Source: an uncultured Verrucomicrobiota bacterium
GTDB lineage: Bacteria > Verrucomicrobiota > Verrucomicrobiae > Opitutales > Opitutaceae
DNA length: 9,047 nt
Reading direction: 5' to 3'
Assembly (NCBI GenBank): GCA_946482165.1
Contig: CAMLQS010000200.1
Location: forward strand, 1 to 9,047
A program made the position numbers and the translations under genes. This document shows positions 1 through 8,381 of this stretch, piece by piece (the stretch's first letter is position 1; every line of letters starts with the position of its first letter). Under the pieces are notes generated by a model. It saw nothing but the letters and a program-made list of their open reading frames with translations, did not search any database and was not told the DNA's origin.

Positions 1-1
1 C

Positions 2-1891
2 ACCCTTGCCGTGAACTGGGACTCCATCAACCCCGAGATACTTCCGGTGGGCTCGCCGGACCGGGCGTGGGTCGAGGCGAAGGCCGCGTCCATCACGGCC
101 CGTTACCAAGCCATGAAGGATGCCGGTCTCCAGGTTTACTGCATGAGCGATCTCGTGTTGCTGCCCAAGCGGCTCGTCAGCCTCTACGGTCTTTCCAGCA
201 CCTTCGGCAACGTCCAGAACGCAAACACGGAACACTTTCTCCGGACTCAGATGCGACTGATGTTCGAGCAATTCCCGGCGCTCGACGGTGTGATCGTGCG
301 CATTGGTGAAACCTATCTTCAGGACGCGCCTTACCACCAGGGCAAGATCGACAACCCGACCAACGCCAACCTCACCATCATTCCGCTGATGAACATCCTG
401 CGCGACGAGGTCTGCGTGAAGCTCAACAAGAAGGTGTTTTTCCGCACTTGGTATAGCTTCGACGTAAACGCCACCACCTTCTCCGCGGTCAGCGATGCCG
501 TCGCCCCTCACGCGAACCTCATCTGGTCGATCAAGCACTGCGAAGGGGATTTCCACCGAGGAAACAACTTCAGCAAGGTCCTGGGCCTTGGCCGTCACCC
601 TTTCATCGTCGAGGTGCAGGCCGCGCGTGAATATGAGGGCAAGGGCGCCTTCCCCAACTACATCGCCAACGGCGTCATCGAAGGGTTCGAGGAGCACCTC
701 ACGCGACTCGATCCTCGCGCCATTCGCGGCATCCGGGAACTCTATCAGCGTTCTCCGTTGATGAGCGGCGTGTGGACCTGGTCGCGCGGCGGCGGCTGGG
801 AGGGTCCCTACATCCAGGACGAACTTTGGTGCGAACTGAACGCCTGGGTGATGGCCCAATGGGCGCTGAATCCCGGTGCGAGCGAAGCTACGCTCTTCGA
901 CCGTTTCGCCACGGAACGGCTCGGTTTGCCCGCTGGCCAGCTGGCGGATTTCCGTCGTCTCGCCCTCCTCTCCGCCGAGGCCGTGCTGCGTTGGAAACGC
1001 GGCGTGGACATCGGCCTCGATGCTTGGTGGACCCGCGACCAATACTTCACGTTTCCCACGCTGCCCACGGGGAGCGCGGCGGTGCAGAGCGTGCTTGCTT
1101 CGCAGGACGAGGCGGTCAGCCGCTACGAGGAGATCGTGGATATCGCCGCGCGGCTTACCCCCTCCGATACCGACCGCGCCGAGACCATCCGGTCGTCGTC
1201 CGAATACGGCCTGGTTTTCGCCCGCCTCCTCCGCGCCGTGGTCAACCTCACCGCCCTCGGATCGGCCGGCGATCCCTGGCTCATCAAGTATTGGACCGCT
1301 CAATACGACTCGGCTTTCGCCGCTTACGCCGACCTTGCCGTCCGCTATCCCGACAGCGTGGCCACCTTCTATGTCGAGCCCGCGCGGCGCACCAGCTCCG
1401 GGGAAAACCCGACGACCGCGCTTCCCCGCTTCCGCACCGCCGTCTCCGGTCTGCCCGCAAACCCCGCGCTGTTTTCGCAATGGGCGAAAGCCAACGCGGG
1501 TTCGGCCTGGAGCGACGCCGCGGTGGCTGGCCCGACCGCTTCGCTCCAGGCGGACGGCGTGCCCAATCTGCTTCGCTACGCCTTGCGGCTCGCCCCGGAG
1601 GTCCGGCAGGCGGCACCCGTGGTGGAGATGGTCCCGGACGGGCATCTGGCGCTCGACGTGCCGCGCAATCCCAACGTCTCCGACGCGACCATCACCTTGC
1701 GCGAGAGCGACGACCTCGTGACGTGGCGCGACGTGGCGAGCAGCGTGAGCGGTGCTCCGTTTTCCCTGGTTGATCCGGCACGCTGGTCCGTGTCCGAAGC
1801 CGGGCCGGCGGCCGCTCCGACCGCGACCTTCGTCCGCACTCCGCCCGAGAGCGCGCGGACCTTTTGGTCGGTGCGCGTTTCCAGCCCATGA
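2..1891 (+). CDS. GH67-like (alpha-glucuronidase-type) glycoside hydrolase, 5' partial
   Basis: The reading frame is open to the left edge, so the GTG at 11 is probably internal and the gene starts outside the window; residues here are numbered from that GTG (626 visible). Residues 1-230 look like the second half of a TIM barrel, and 250-330 look like the helical C-terminal domain of GH67 enzymes (GVWTWSRGGGWEGPY, then DELWCELNAWVMAQWALNP). Three acidic positions fit the GH67 catalytic layout by eye: E100 in VRIGETY, D180 in HCEGDF and E201 in VEVQAAREYEG. GH67 enzymes remove glucuronic acid side chains from xylan fragments, but the match is remote and the true substrate is unknown. Residues 340-480 are helical and unrecognised. 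Residues 487-626 form a C-terminal module (ADGVPNLLRYAL, then ITLRESDDLVTW) that also ends the large minus-strand protein at 3731-8278. The signal peptide, if any, lies upstream. It could instead be an unclassified GH67-related family. Confidence 0.75.
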   Translation, partial: TLAVNWDSINPEILPVGSPDRAWVEAKAASITARYQAMKDAGLQVYCMSDLVLLPKRLVSLYGLSSTFGNVQNANTEHFLRTQMRLMFEQFPALDGVIVRIGETYLQDAPYHQGKIDNPTNANLTIIPLMNILRDEVCVKLNKKVFFRTWYSFDVNATTFSAVSDAVAPHANLIWSIKHCEGDFHRGNNFSKVLGLGRHPFIVEVQAAREYEGKGAFPNYIANGVIEGFEEHLTRLDPRAIRGIRELYQRSPLMSGVWTWSRGGGWEGPYIQDELWCELNAWVMAQWALNPGASEATLFDRFATERLGLPAGQLADFRRLALLSAEAVLRWKRGVDIGLDAWWTRDQYFTFPTLPTGSAAVQSVLASQDEAVSRYEEIVDIAARLTPSDTDRAETIRSSSEYGLVFARLLRAVVNLTALGSAGDPWLIKYWTAQYDSAFAAYADLAVRYPDSVATFYVEPARRTSSGENPTTALPRFRTAVSGLPANPALFSQWAKANAGSAWSDAAVAGPTASLQADGVPNLLRYALRLAPEVRQAAPVVEMVPDGHLALDVPRNPNVSDATITLRESDDLVTWRDVASSVSGAPFSLVDPARWSVSEAGPAAAPTATFVRTPPESARTFWSVRVSSP

Positions 1892-1904
1892 ACGCTTTGA
1901 CGTA

Positions 1905-1913
1905 GGGGGGGGG
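1905..1913. repeat. G9 homopolymer tract downstream of the GH67-like gene
   Basis: Nine consecutive G residues lie 14 bases after the stop codon of the GH67-like gene. The tract is non-coding in the present reading. Such tracts can slip during replication or cause sequencing errors, but nothing here shows a regulatory role. Apart from this tract and the hairpin that follows, nothing is visible between 1892 and 2038. Confidence 0.4.
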
Positions 1914-2038
1914 CGGGCGTGACGGCCTCGTGCTCGCTGAAAACGATGTGCCGTATCCCGTCCTCGTTCTCTTATGTCGCTTTTCCGCCGGTTGGCCCTT
2001 TTCGCCTTGGGCCCGTGGCCTCGCCCGGCGGAAGCAAA

Positions 2039-2072
2039 GCCAAGTCCTTCCCCAATAGGGGGAGGACTTGGC
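2039..2072 (+). terminator. Strong hairpin, possible terminator of the GH67-like gene
   Basis: A 15-bp stem (arms 2039-2053 and 2058-2072) encloses the 4-base loop AATA. All pairs are Watson-Crick except 2049-2062, which is a U.G wobble in plus-strand RNA but a C.A mismatch in minus-strand RNA, so the structure fits a plus-strand transcript slightly better. No T-tract follows it on the plus strand; on the minus strand a short TTTGCTT follows. It lies 147 bases after the GH67-like stop, between that gene and the convergent minus-strand genes. A terminator or 3'-end processing/stability hairpin is the simplest reading. A dispersed repeat of the genome is possible. Confidence 0.5.
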
Positions 2073-2866
2073 GTGCGACGCGGCCCGGAGGAAGTCCGCT
2101 TTTCTCCTGCTCGGTCTCCTGGCATTTCTCGTCGGAGGGATTAACGTCGCGCAGGCGTATTCGAACGAAGTTTACGTGGGCCACGGCATCTACCGATGGA
2201 AGATCAACGACACCGAGATCTATGCGACCGGCGCCGACGCGGCCAAAATGGACTTCGCCATCCGGACTCCTTCGACTGGCGCGCGAACCATCATCAGCCA
2301 GACGGTGCTGCCGCTCGACACTTGGGCTCATGTTGCCGTCACGCTCAACGGCGCCACCGGGCGGATGTGTCTTAACGGAAATTTGGTCGGGACGAACGCG
2401 GCGATGCCCATCGAATCGTCCCACCTCGGCGTCGCCGCGCAGAGTTACATCGGCAAGTCGCAGTTCGATCCCTATTTCAACGGATTCCACCGCGATCCCC
2501 GACAACGTGAAAGTGGGCCTGAGCTGGCCGCTCGCCGGCGGAGCGACTTCCTACAACGTCATACGCGCCGGCGGCGGGACCTACGCCACATCGCCGCCGG
2601 CCTGGCAGCCTCGACCTATGACGACACATCCGTCAACAGCGGCACGGCATGCTACTACGTCGTCACCGGCGGCAGCACCGCGGTGAAAGCGCGACCACGT
2701 CGCCGAAGCCTCGCGACGCCCTCGACCCTGCGGGTTCATCTGAAATTCGACGACACCTCCGGCACCCTCGCCGCCGATTCGAGCGGACGCGGACGCGACG
2801 CCACCACCGTCAACAATCCCGGATGGAGCGCGGGCCGCTTGAACAACGCCTTCCGCGTTTCTCGTC
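2068..2866 (+). pseudogene. Decayed LamG-FnIII-LamG secreted protein remnant
   Basis: Protein-like stretches occur in successive frames. The first frame (about 2068-2485) starts with a signal-peptide-like segment (RRK, a hydrophobic run, then AQA) and continues into the second half of a LamG/concanavalin-like fold (MDFAIRTPSTG, TWAHVAVTLNG, SYIGKSQFDPYFNG). The end of that fold is missing. At about 2495-2588 the next frame reads as the start of a fibronectin III domain (VKVGLSWPLAGGATSYNV). Near 2590 the first frame resumes with the rest of it (YDDTSVNSGTACYYVV). A short third-frame patch (GESATTSP) follows near 2690, then the first frame again with the start of a second LamG (LRVHLKFDDTSGTLAADSSG). 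This breaks off at about 2866, next to the stop codon of the opposing prepilin gene. No ATG begins the first stretch, and TTG 2068 is the only candidate. In living relatives such proteins bind or process polysaccharide outside the cell. Sequencing errors could explain the frame changes but not the missing domain parts. Confidence 0.65.
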
Positions 2867-2868
2867 GT

Positions 2869-3627
2869 TCAGAACCAGAACTTGGGCGCGGTGCCGTCGC
2901 TCTTCATGCCAAATCCCTCCAGATTTGATGAGCTGGCAGGGGTGAATCCCCTCCAGGTAACGTGACCGTCGACGAAGCCGGTGTGCGCGCCGCTCGGTTT
3001 GTCGCCCTGCATGTGATTGCTGACGTTGACGGGGAGGCCGCCACCAGCGTTGGCAAAACTGTCCAGCGAGGTGTTGGCGGAAATGACGGCGTCCACCACT
3101 AAAGGGCGGCGACTCGCTGGCAGATAGCTCGTTGCCGCTGCAGGCGGGCGCGGGACGGGAAAATCAGAACGCAACTTGTCGTTGAGGTAGTTGCGATTGA
3201 TCTGCTTGGTTCCATCCACTAGGAGCACATAGCCGGTAACGGCAAAGCTGGTGAGGCTGCCTCCATAGGTCCACATGCGCTCCGGGTCGTTTTCCAGGAG
3301 CATTTTCGAGGAGGGGCAGTAGAGCACCTCACGTCCGGCGCTGCTCACGATGTCGTTCGCGAGGGAGTGGCCCACGTCCCAAGCCCAGCTGCCACCGGTG
3401 TTGGTCGGGAAGGATTGCCCCTTGGTTTGGTTTGCCCCATTGATCAGGGCGATCGTGATCTGCCGGACGTTGCTCATGCATTTGGCGCGCTTGGCCTGCT
3501 CACGCACCCGGGACACGGTGGGAATAAGAATGGCGGCGAGAATGCCGATGATGGCGATGACGGTGAGGAGTTCGATAAGCGTGAAACCGCGAAGAGAGAC
3601 GGGACGCTCGAAAAGGGATGGCGACAT
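2869..3627 (-). CDS. Prepilin-type N-terminal methylation/cleavage domain protein (pseudopilin-like)
   Basis: This is a 252-residue protein starting at the ATG whose complement is 3625-3627; only a weak AGG precedes it. The basic leader of 14 residues ends in Gly and is followed by a textbook type IV pilin/type II pseudopilin helix (G14 | [20 protein letters not shown]), with Glu at mature position 5. A prepilin peptidase would cut after G14. The rest resembles the H-X9-DG-type pilin-like proteins abundant in Planctomycetes and Verrucomicrobiota: a Cys near residue 50 (AKCMSN), YCPSS at 103-107 and [12 protein letters not shown] at 214-225. Members are thought to assemble in the inner membrane/periplasm as minor pilins or secretion pseudopilins; their exact roles are mostly unknown. 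No other pilus or secretion gene is visible, so it must use machinery encoded elsewhere. It lies 103 bases downstream of the large adhesin gene on the same strand, suggesting a functional pair. A longer version from 3750 would overlap the upstream gene and is unlikely. Confidence 0.9.
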   Translation of the reverse strand: MSPSLFERPVSLRGFTLIELLTVIAIIGILAAILIPTVSRVREQAKRAKCMSNVRQITIALINGANQTKGQSFPTNTGGSWAWDVGHSLANDIVSSAGREVLYCPSSKMLLENDPERMWTYGGSLTSFAVTGYVLLVDGTKQINRNYLNDKLRSDFPVPRPPAAATSYLPASRRPLVVDAVISANTSLDSFANAGGGLPVNVSNHMQGDKPSGAHTGFVDGHVTWRGFTPASSSNLEGFGMKSDGTAPKFWF

Positions 3628-3671
3628 AACGGACCTGGGTTGATGGACGCGAATGTGGGCGAGCGGGTGGA

Positions 3672-3720
3672 GACAGGACCCCGACCGCCGTCGGGGACGG
3701 AGCGGCGGCCGGGGTTTGTC
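3672..3720 (-). terminator. Hairpin between adhesin and prepilin genes
   Basis: Arms 3679-3690 and 3703-3714 form a 12-bp GC-rich stem with one G.T-type wobble and a 12-base loop. The outer GACA/TGTC ends (3672-3675 and 3717-3720) extend it. It lies in the 103-base gap between the large minus-strand gene and the prepilin gene. No T-tract follows on either strand, so it is a weak candidate for a classical intrinsic terminator. It could act as a partial terminator or as a processing/stability element that gives the two genes different expression levels. Confidence 0.45.
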
Positions 3721-3730
3721 GCGCGCGGTT

Positions 3731-6700
3731 TTATGGCACGGTAACGACAAGCCGCAGGAAGCGCCGCGTCGGGGCGGAGAGCGCTACGGTGTCGGTGTAG
3801 ATCTCGGTGCCGGAGGCTCCGAATTCGGGATAGGTGTGGACGGTGTTCCAGGTGGCCAAGTCGCCGCTCGCCTCGATAGTGTAAACCAAGGCGTCGTCCG
3901 CCACGTGGTTGAATGTGAGGGTGAGGAAGCTTCCGGAGCGCCCTGCCGTCACTGGACTGGCGCCGGCCTCGGTCGGGTCGGTGTCGAGCGCGTATTCGAG
4001 CAGGTTGACGAGACCGTCGGCGTCGGGGTCGGCGGTATTGGCCGCGTCGCCCGTGTTGGCGGTGGTCGAGAAGTGCGTCTGGCGCCAGGACTCGATGCCG
4101 GACACGGTGCCCGCCTGCACGGTCACGGTGGCGGTCGCCTCGTCGAACTGATATATGCCCTTGGTCCACTTGCGGGAGCCGGCGGCGGCGGCGTCCGAGG
4201 TGAAGTCGGTGACGGTGAAGCCGGCGCCGAAGGTCTTGGCTCCGGTGTTGGCGAGCAAGGTCCAGCTGGAGCCCGGCACGGTGCTGGCTGACGTCGTATT
4301 GATGACGAAGGCACCCTGGAGGCTGGCGGGGCCGGAACCGACGACGGCGTTGGTGATGCCTGCGGCGCCGAGCACGAAGCGCTGGCTGCCCGATGCGGTC
4401 AGAATGTAGCCGCCGGTGTTGGTGACGTTCAGGTTGCCGTCGAGCGACACAGCGCCGCTGAAGCTCACGTTGTTGGCACCGCTGAGGAGCAGTTGTCCCG
4501 GGCCGGAGACCGTGGCCGACACGACGAAGTGGCCGTTGTTGGCCCAGAGTTCGGAGGCGCGAGCGACATACATGGCGCCGCCCAGCTCTACGGAGGTGCC
4601 ATTTCCGGCCGCCTGATTGATGAGGGCGCCGTCGAGGTAGAGTTCGGGGAAGCTGAGCTTGCCGGTGGTTTTCCAGACGAGGTTGGCCGTGGTCGTGCTT
4701 GAGGTGGTGAGAATCAGGCGGTCGCCGGCGAAGGTGTGGTCGCCGCTGGTCGGGGTGCGAAGGCCATTCTGCCAGACCACATAGTCGCGACCCGCGACGG
4801 GCGCCTGCGCGTCGCTCCAATTCAGGGACGTATTGAAGGAGTTGGCTCCGAAGGCATCGCCGGCAAGCAGCACGGGGCCGTCGGCGTAGCCGTCCGCATC
4901 GAGGTCGCCGACGACCTCGACCGCGAGCTCGACGACGTCGCTGATCATCGTGACGCTTTCGCGGGTGGCGATGCAGCGGTAGCGGGCCGCGTCGGGGGAG
5001 CCCACGGCGACGAGGGAGAGGGTGGCGGAATCGGCCCCGTCGATATCGTTCCAACTGGTGCCGCCATTGGTGGACTTTTGCCACTGGAAGGCCGGGGCCG
5101 GGCTGCCGATGACGCCGAAGGTGTAGGCGGCGTTGAGACCGCCCATGACGGTGCGGGTGGCGGGCGAGGGCTGGCTGACGACGGTCAGCGGCACCTCAAC
5201 AACCTCGTCCGTGACGAGGAGCTGGAAGCCGACCAGCGGGATGCGTCCGCCATCGGCGTCCGCACCGAGCGTCCAGGCCACGGAGCCGTCGGTGGCGACC
5301 ACGCCCTCGAAGCGGACATAGGCGGCGGAGGCCCCGTTGGTATATTCGAAGTTATTGTATTCGATGTTTCGGCCGGCGTCGTCGAAGAAGCCGTTGGCTA
5401 TGGTGCCGGGTGTGCCGGCGGGAAGTCCCTGGTCGTTGTTCAACGCGGCCAGGGTGACGGTGGCGGTGTCGTTGGTCGTGTTCTCCAACAGCGCGGTGCT
5501 GTTCTTGCCGTAGGCGTAGACCAATAGGGTGACACGGTGGCCGGCGAACTGGTCGAGACCGGCCACGCGGGCGGTGATCGGAGTCCCTTGGTTGTCGGTG
5601 TAGAGGTAATCGCGGCTCAGGGCGACCGCCGGGCTGGATGCGATGGCTCCGAAGGTGGTGTTGTCCTCGACCCCGCCGGCGTCGGTGTAGGTGAAGGTGA
5701 CGCCGGGCAAGGTGAGCCCGGTGGATTCCTTGGTGACGGAGCGGGTGGCGGTGCCGGCCGCGCCGAGGATGCCGTTCCATGAGGTGTCGCCCGATCCGAG
5801 ATCGTCGTCGGTTTGCGTGCCGTCGGCGCGCAAGATGCCATGGCCGGTGTAGGTGGGCGTGGAAGCGGTGTTGAGGTCGCCGTTGATCAGGACGGAGCGG
5901 GCTGCATCCACGACGACGAGCGAGGCGGTGGCGCTGGCGGTGGTGGGCGAGCCGAGGCCGGAGGAGACCTCGGTGACGACCACGGTGTAGTCGCCGGTCG
6001 CGGCGGAGGAGGCGGAGCCAACGGTGAGAGTGGCCGCGGTTTCGCCGGGGAGGTTCACGCCGTTTTTTTGCCACTGGTAGGAGAGGACGCCGCCGGAGTT
6101 GGCGTTGGTGGCGGCGACGGAGAAGGTGGCGGTGCCGCCGGCGGGCTTGAGCACGCTGACGGGCGGGGTGGTGACGAGCGGCGGGTAGGCGGTGCCGGCG
6201 GGGGTAGTATTCACGATGCTGATACCCGATATGCCGCCCGCATTCTGGTTGGTGACCACGTCGCTGACGCGCAACCGGAGGCTGGCGCCGGTGACATTGG
6301 CGAAGCGCACAAACGTGGCGGTGGGGGCCGACTGAGCATCGGAGACGGAAGCCGAGTTTCCGAGCATGAGTGGCGAGGCCCCGGTGTATTGATCGTGGGC
6401 GGTGAGCCGGTAGTAGCGGGTGGTGCCGGCATCATCGTTGATCGTGGCCTGGCCCACCGGGCCGACGTGACCACCGGCGAGATACACATAAACGTCGTAG
6501 TTCAGATAGGGGATGTTTTCGAAATCGACGACCGCTCCGGTGCTCGCCCGGGACTCGATGTAGCCGTGCAGGAGCCTGGCGTCGGGGCTCTTGGACGCGA
6601 CCGTGCCGGTGGCGGCCTGCGGTCCCCAGGAGCCTGCGGAGGCCCAGGTGGCCGTTGTCGTTGTGGCCGAGCCGGTGTTGTCCTTGAGGGCGAGGGGGCT

Positions 6701-8278
6701 GGTCTGGGTGTTGACCTGGCTGGCGGTGGCGGAGTTGTTCCAGTTTTGGACCGGGAGAAAGCCGGCTGCATCGGCCGGCGCGAGGGTGCCGAGCTCGAGC
6801 GACCAAGGGGCCTGGGTGGAGGTTCCGACGAATTTCAGGCCGATGGCGCGGTCGGGAGTGGCGACGTCGAGCACATGGAGCACGGTGCTGACGGTGGTCG
6901 ATGTGGCGGAGCCGGTGTCGGCGAGGCCGGCGGGATCGGTGACGGTTACGGAGTAGGAACCGGTGGCGGCGGCGGTGGCGTCGTTCACGGGCAGGGTGGC
7001 GCCGGTGGCGCCGCCGATGGGCGTGCCGTTGAGCGACCATTGGTAGGTGAGCGTGCCCAGGCCGGATGCGGTGGCGGCGAGGGTGACATCGGTGCCGGCG
7101 CGAACCGTGCCGCCGGGCGTGACGCTGATCGACACGGTGGGGGCCGGGTAGGTGACGGAGAGTGTGGTGGCGGAGCTGGCGACGGAGCCGTTTCCATTGG
7201 TGCCGACGACGCGGAAGAGGACGTTGTTATCGGCGTAGGCGACGGGATTGAGCGTGTAGCTGGCGGAGGTCGCGCCGGAAATCGGGGTCCATGTGGCGCC
7301 GCCGTTCACGGACTTCTCCCACTGAAAGGCGGGCGCGCCGGTGGCGAAGGTGGTGAGGGTGACGCTCTGCCCGACGACGGCCGAGGTGCTGGAAGTGAGA
7401 TCGGTGGTGAAGACGACCGGGCCGGCGATATCGTAGTTCAGGAACTGGGCGGGCGTGAGGGCGGTGTCGCTGAAACGGACCTCATCGATGTAGCCGTTGA
7501 ACCAATCGCCCGGGTTGGTGCCGTAGTAGCCGCGGCCGATGCTCCAAGCGGTGCTGGAACCGGCGGTGGGCACGAAGAGGCCGGTGAAGCCGGTGGTGGA
7601 GCCGACCTCGTTGCCGTTGACGTAGAGCTTGAGCGTGCCGGCGGCGGCATTGCCCACGGCGGCGACGTGATACCAGGTGCCGATGCTGGGCACGAAGCTG
7701 CTGTTCACCTGCACGTTGGTGTTGGTCTTGGTGACGCACTCGACGCGGAAGCCGTTGTTCGCCCCGCTCTTGGCGAGGTAAAAAAGCGCGGCGGGGCCGG
7801 GTCCCTGGCCGGGGTTGCCGCTGTCGTCGCGGCCGACCATGGACTGCCAGCTGCTGAGGCTGTTCATCTGGACATAAACCTCGATGGTGAAGTTCAGGAA
7901 CGGGGTGGTCGCGAGCGCTCCGGTGAGAGAGGAGGAGTGAAACTCGTTTCCGGCGGTGTAGTTGCCGGCGAGGGTGTTGGCGGCCTGGGTCTGGGGCACC
8001 GGGCTGACGGGTATCAGGGAGGTGAACGTGGTGGCGGTGCCGCCGGCGGTCATGGAGTTGCTGCCCACCGAGTCGGTCAGGGTGGCGATCGTGCCGCCAT
8101 CGACGCCGTCCTCGAACCGGTAGTGGGCGATGGTCGCGGCGGAGGTGGTCGCGGCCGAGAGCAGGCATGCTCCGGCGATGGCGAGCGGGGCGAGCCATCG
8201 GGTGAAGGCGGCCACAGTCGAATGGGGGCGCCGGGTCGTCTGACCGGACACGAGTTTACGGGCGGGGACAGGATTCAT
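3731..8278 (-). CDS. Secreted 1515-residue LamG/Ig-like/beta-helix multidomain protein
   Basis: The start chosen is the ATG complementary to 8276-8278, because it gives a signal peptide (basic n-region, hydrophobic 28-45, cleavage likely at about 47-49 in TTSAA|TIA). No Shine-Dalgarno is visible. Domains in order: LamG fold 50-285 ([29 protein letters not shown]); Ig-like 295-377 and 380-465; an unnamed beta-rich module 466-692 ([20 protein letters not shown]); Ig-like 698-790 ([15 protein letters not shown]); a second unnamed module 791-1024 ([19 protein letters not shown]); Ig-like 1030-1121 ([13 protein letters not shown]); a [10 protein letters not shown] loop at 1125-1134; an autotransporter-associated beta-helix 1135-1390 ([40 protein letters not shown]); and a C-terminal module 1391-1515 with an EF-hand-like [12 protein letters not shown] loop. 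No catalytic domain, transmembrane anchor, outer-membrane barrel or PEP-CTERM tail is present. It probably binds polysaccharide or mediates adhesion at the cell surface. Export across the outer membrane may rely on the C-terminal module or on pseudopilin-linked secretion; that part is inference. Confidence 0.88.
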   Translation of the reverse strand: MNPVPARKLVSGQTTRRPHSTVAAFTRWLAPLAIAGACLLSAATTSAATIAHYRFEDGVDGGTIATLTDSVGSNSMTAGGTATTFTSLIPVSPVPQTQAANTLAGNYTAGNEFHSSSLTGALATTPFLNFTIEVYVQMNSLSSWQSMVGRDDSGNPGQGPGPAALFYLAKSGANNGFRVECVTKTNTNVQVNSSFVPSIGTWYHVAAVGNAAAGTLKLYVNGNEVGSTTGFTGLFVPTAGSSTAWSIGRGYYGTNPGDWFNGYIDEVRFSDTALTPAQFLNYDIAGPVVFTTDLTSSTSAVVGQSVTLTTFATGAPAFQWEKSVNGGATWTPISGATSASYTLNPVAYADNNVLFRVVGTNGNGSVASSATTLSVTYPAPTVSISVTPGGTVRAGTDVTLAATASGLGTLTYQWSLNGTPIGGATGATLPVNDATAAATGSYSVTVTDPAGLADTGSATSTTVSTVLHVLDVATPDRAIGLKFVGTSTQAPWSLELGTLAPADAAGFLPVQNWNNSATASQVNTQTSPLALKDNTGSATTTTATWASAGSWGPQAATGTVASKSPDARLLHGYIESRASTGAVVDFENIPYLNYDVYVYLAGGHVGPVGQATINDDAGTTRYYRLTAHDQYTGASPLMLGNSASVSDAQSAPTATFVRFANVTGASLRLRVSDVVTNQNAGGISGISIVNTTPAGTAYPPLVTTPPVSVLKPAGGTATFSVAATNANSGGVLSYQWQKNGVNLPGETAATLTVGSASSAATGDYTVVVTEVSSGLGSPTTASATASLVVVDAARSVLINGDLNTASTPTYTGHGILRADGTQTDDDLGSGDTSWNGILGAAGTATRSVTKESTGLTLPGVTFTYTDAGGVEDNTTFGAIASSPAVALSRDYLYTDNQGTPITARVAGLDQFAGHRVTLLVYAYGKNSTALLENTTNDTATVTLAALNNDQGLPAGTPGTIANGFFDDAGRNIEYNNFEYTNGASAAYVRFEGVVATDGSVAWTLGADADGGRIPLVGFQLLVTDEVVEVPLTVVSQPSPATRTVMGGLNAAYTFGVIGSPAPAFQWQKSTNGGTSWNDIDGADSATLSLVAVGSPDAARYRCIATRESVTMISDVVELAVEVVGDLDADGYADGPVLLAGDAFGANSFNTSLNWSDAQAPVAGRDYVVWQNGLRTPTSGDHTFAGDRLILTTSSTTTANLVWKTTGKLSFPELYLDGALINQAAGNGTSVELGGAMYVARASELWANNGHFVVSATVSGPGQLLLSGANNVSFSGAVSLDGNLNVTNTGGYILTASGSQRFVLGAAGITNAVVGSGPASLQGAFVINTTSASTVPGSSWTLLANTGAKTFGAGFTVTDFTSDAAAAGSRKWTKGIYQFDEATATVTVQAGTVSGIESWRQTHFSTTANTGDAANTADPDADGLVNLLEYALDTDPTEAGASPVTAGRSGSFLTLTFNHVADDALVYTIEASGDLATWNTVHTYPEFGASGTEIYTDTVALSAPTRRFLRLVVTVP

Positions 8279-8381
8279 GGGGCAGGAAAGTCGAGGCGGG
8301 GCGAGGGGGGGCAATGAGGTGGCCGGGCACGAAGCGGGGCGGAAAGAGGGGCATCCCTACACGCGTCTTTGTTTGACTCGG

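Noticed and set aside
772..1773. Alternative plus-strand frames inside the GH67-like gene
   Set aside because: They are Arg/Pro-rich with no motif, whereas the chosen frame shows the barrel signatures and the C-terminal module.
3628..3750. Longer prepilin start at 3750
   Set aside because: It would overlap the adhesin stop and place 41 Arg/Pro-rich residues before the normal short pilin leader.
3731..3800. PEP-CTERM or similar sorting tail at the adhesin C-terminus
   Set aside because: The last residues ([11 protein letters not shown]) contain no PEP motif, no hydrophobic helix and no basic tail.
3474..5084. Arg- and His-rich 536-codon minus-strand frame overlapping the adhesin and prepilin genes
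   Set aside because: It is a shifted reading of the adhesin gene with low-complexity Arg-rich composition. It recovers only the pilin helix at its end through the same bases.
8158..8172. Possible lipoprotein lipobox (AGAC) in the adhesin signal peptide
   Set aside because: The -3 residue is Ala, the hydrophobic stretch continues past the Cys, and a good signal peptidase I site follows at TTSAA. A lipoprotein is not excluded but is less likely.
8279..8314. TTG start at 8314 giving a 12-residue longer adhesin
   Set aside because: It adds a non-signal-like N-terminus and has no better ribosome binding site. The ATG at 8278 gives a normal export signal.
5813..8317. Plus-strand open frame of 834 codons opposite the adhesin gene
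   Set aside because: Its product is dominated by Gly, Ala, Val and Asp-Gly runs without any domain. It mirrors the high-GC third codon positions of the adhesin on the other strand, whose frame shows clear domains.
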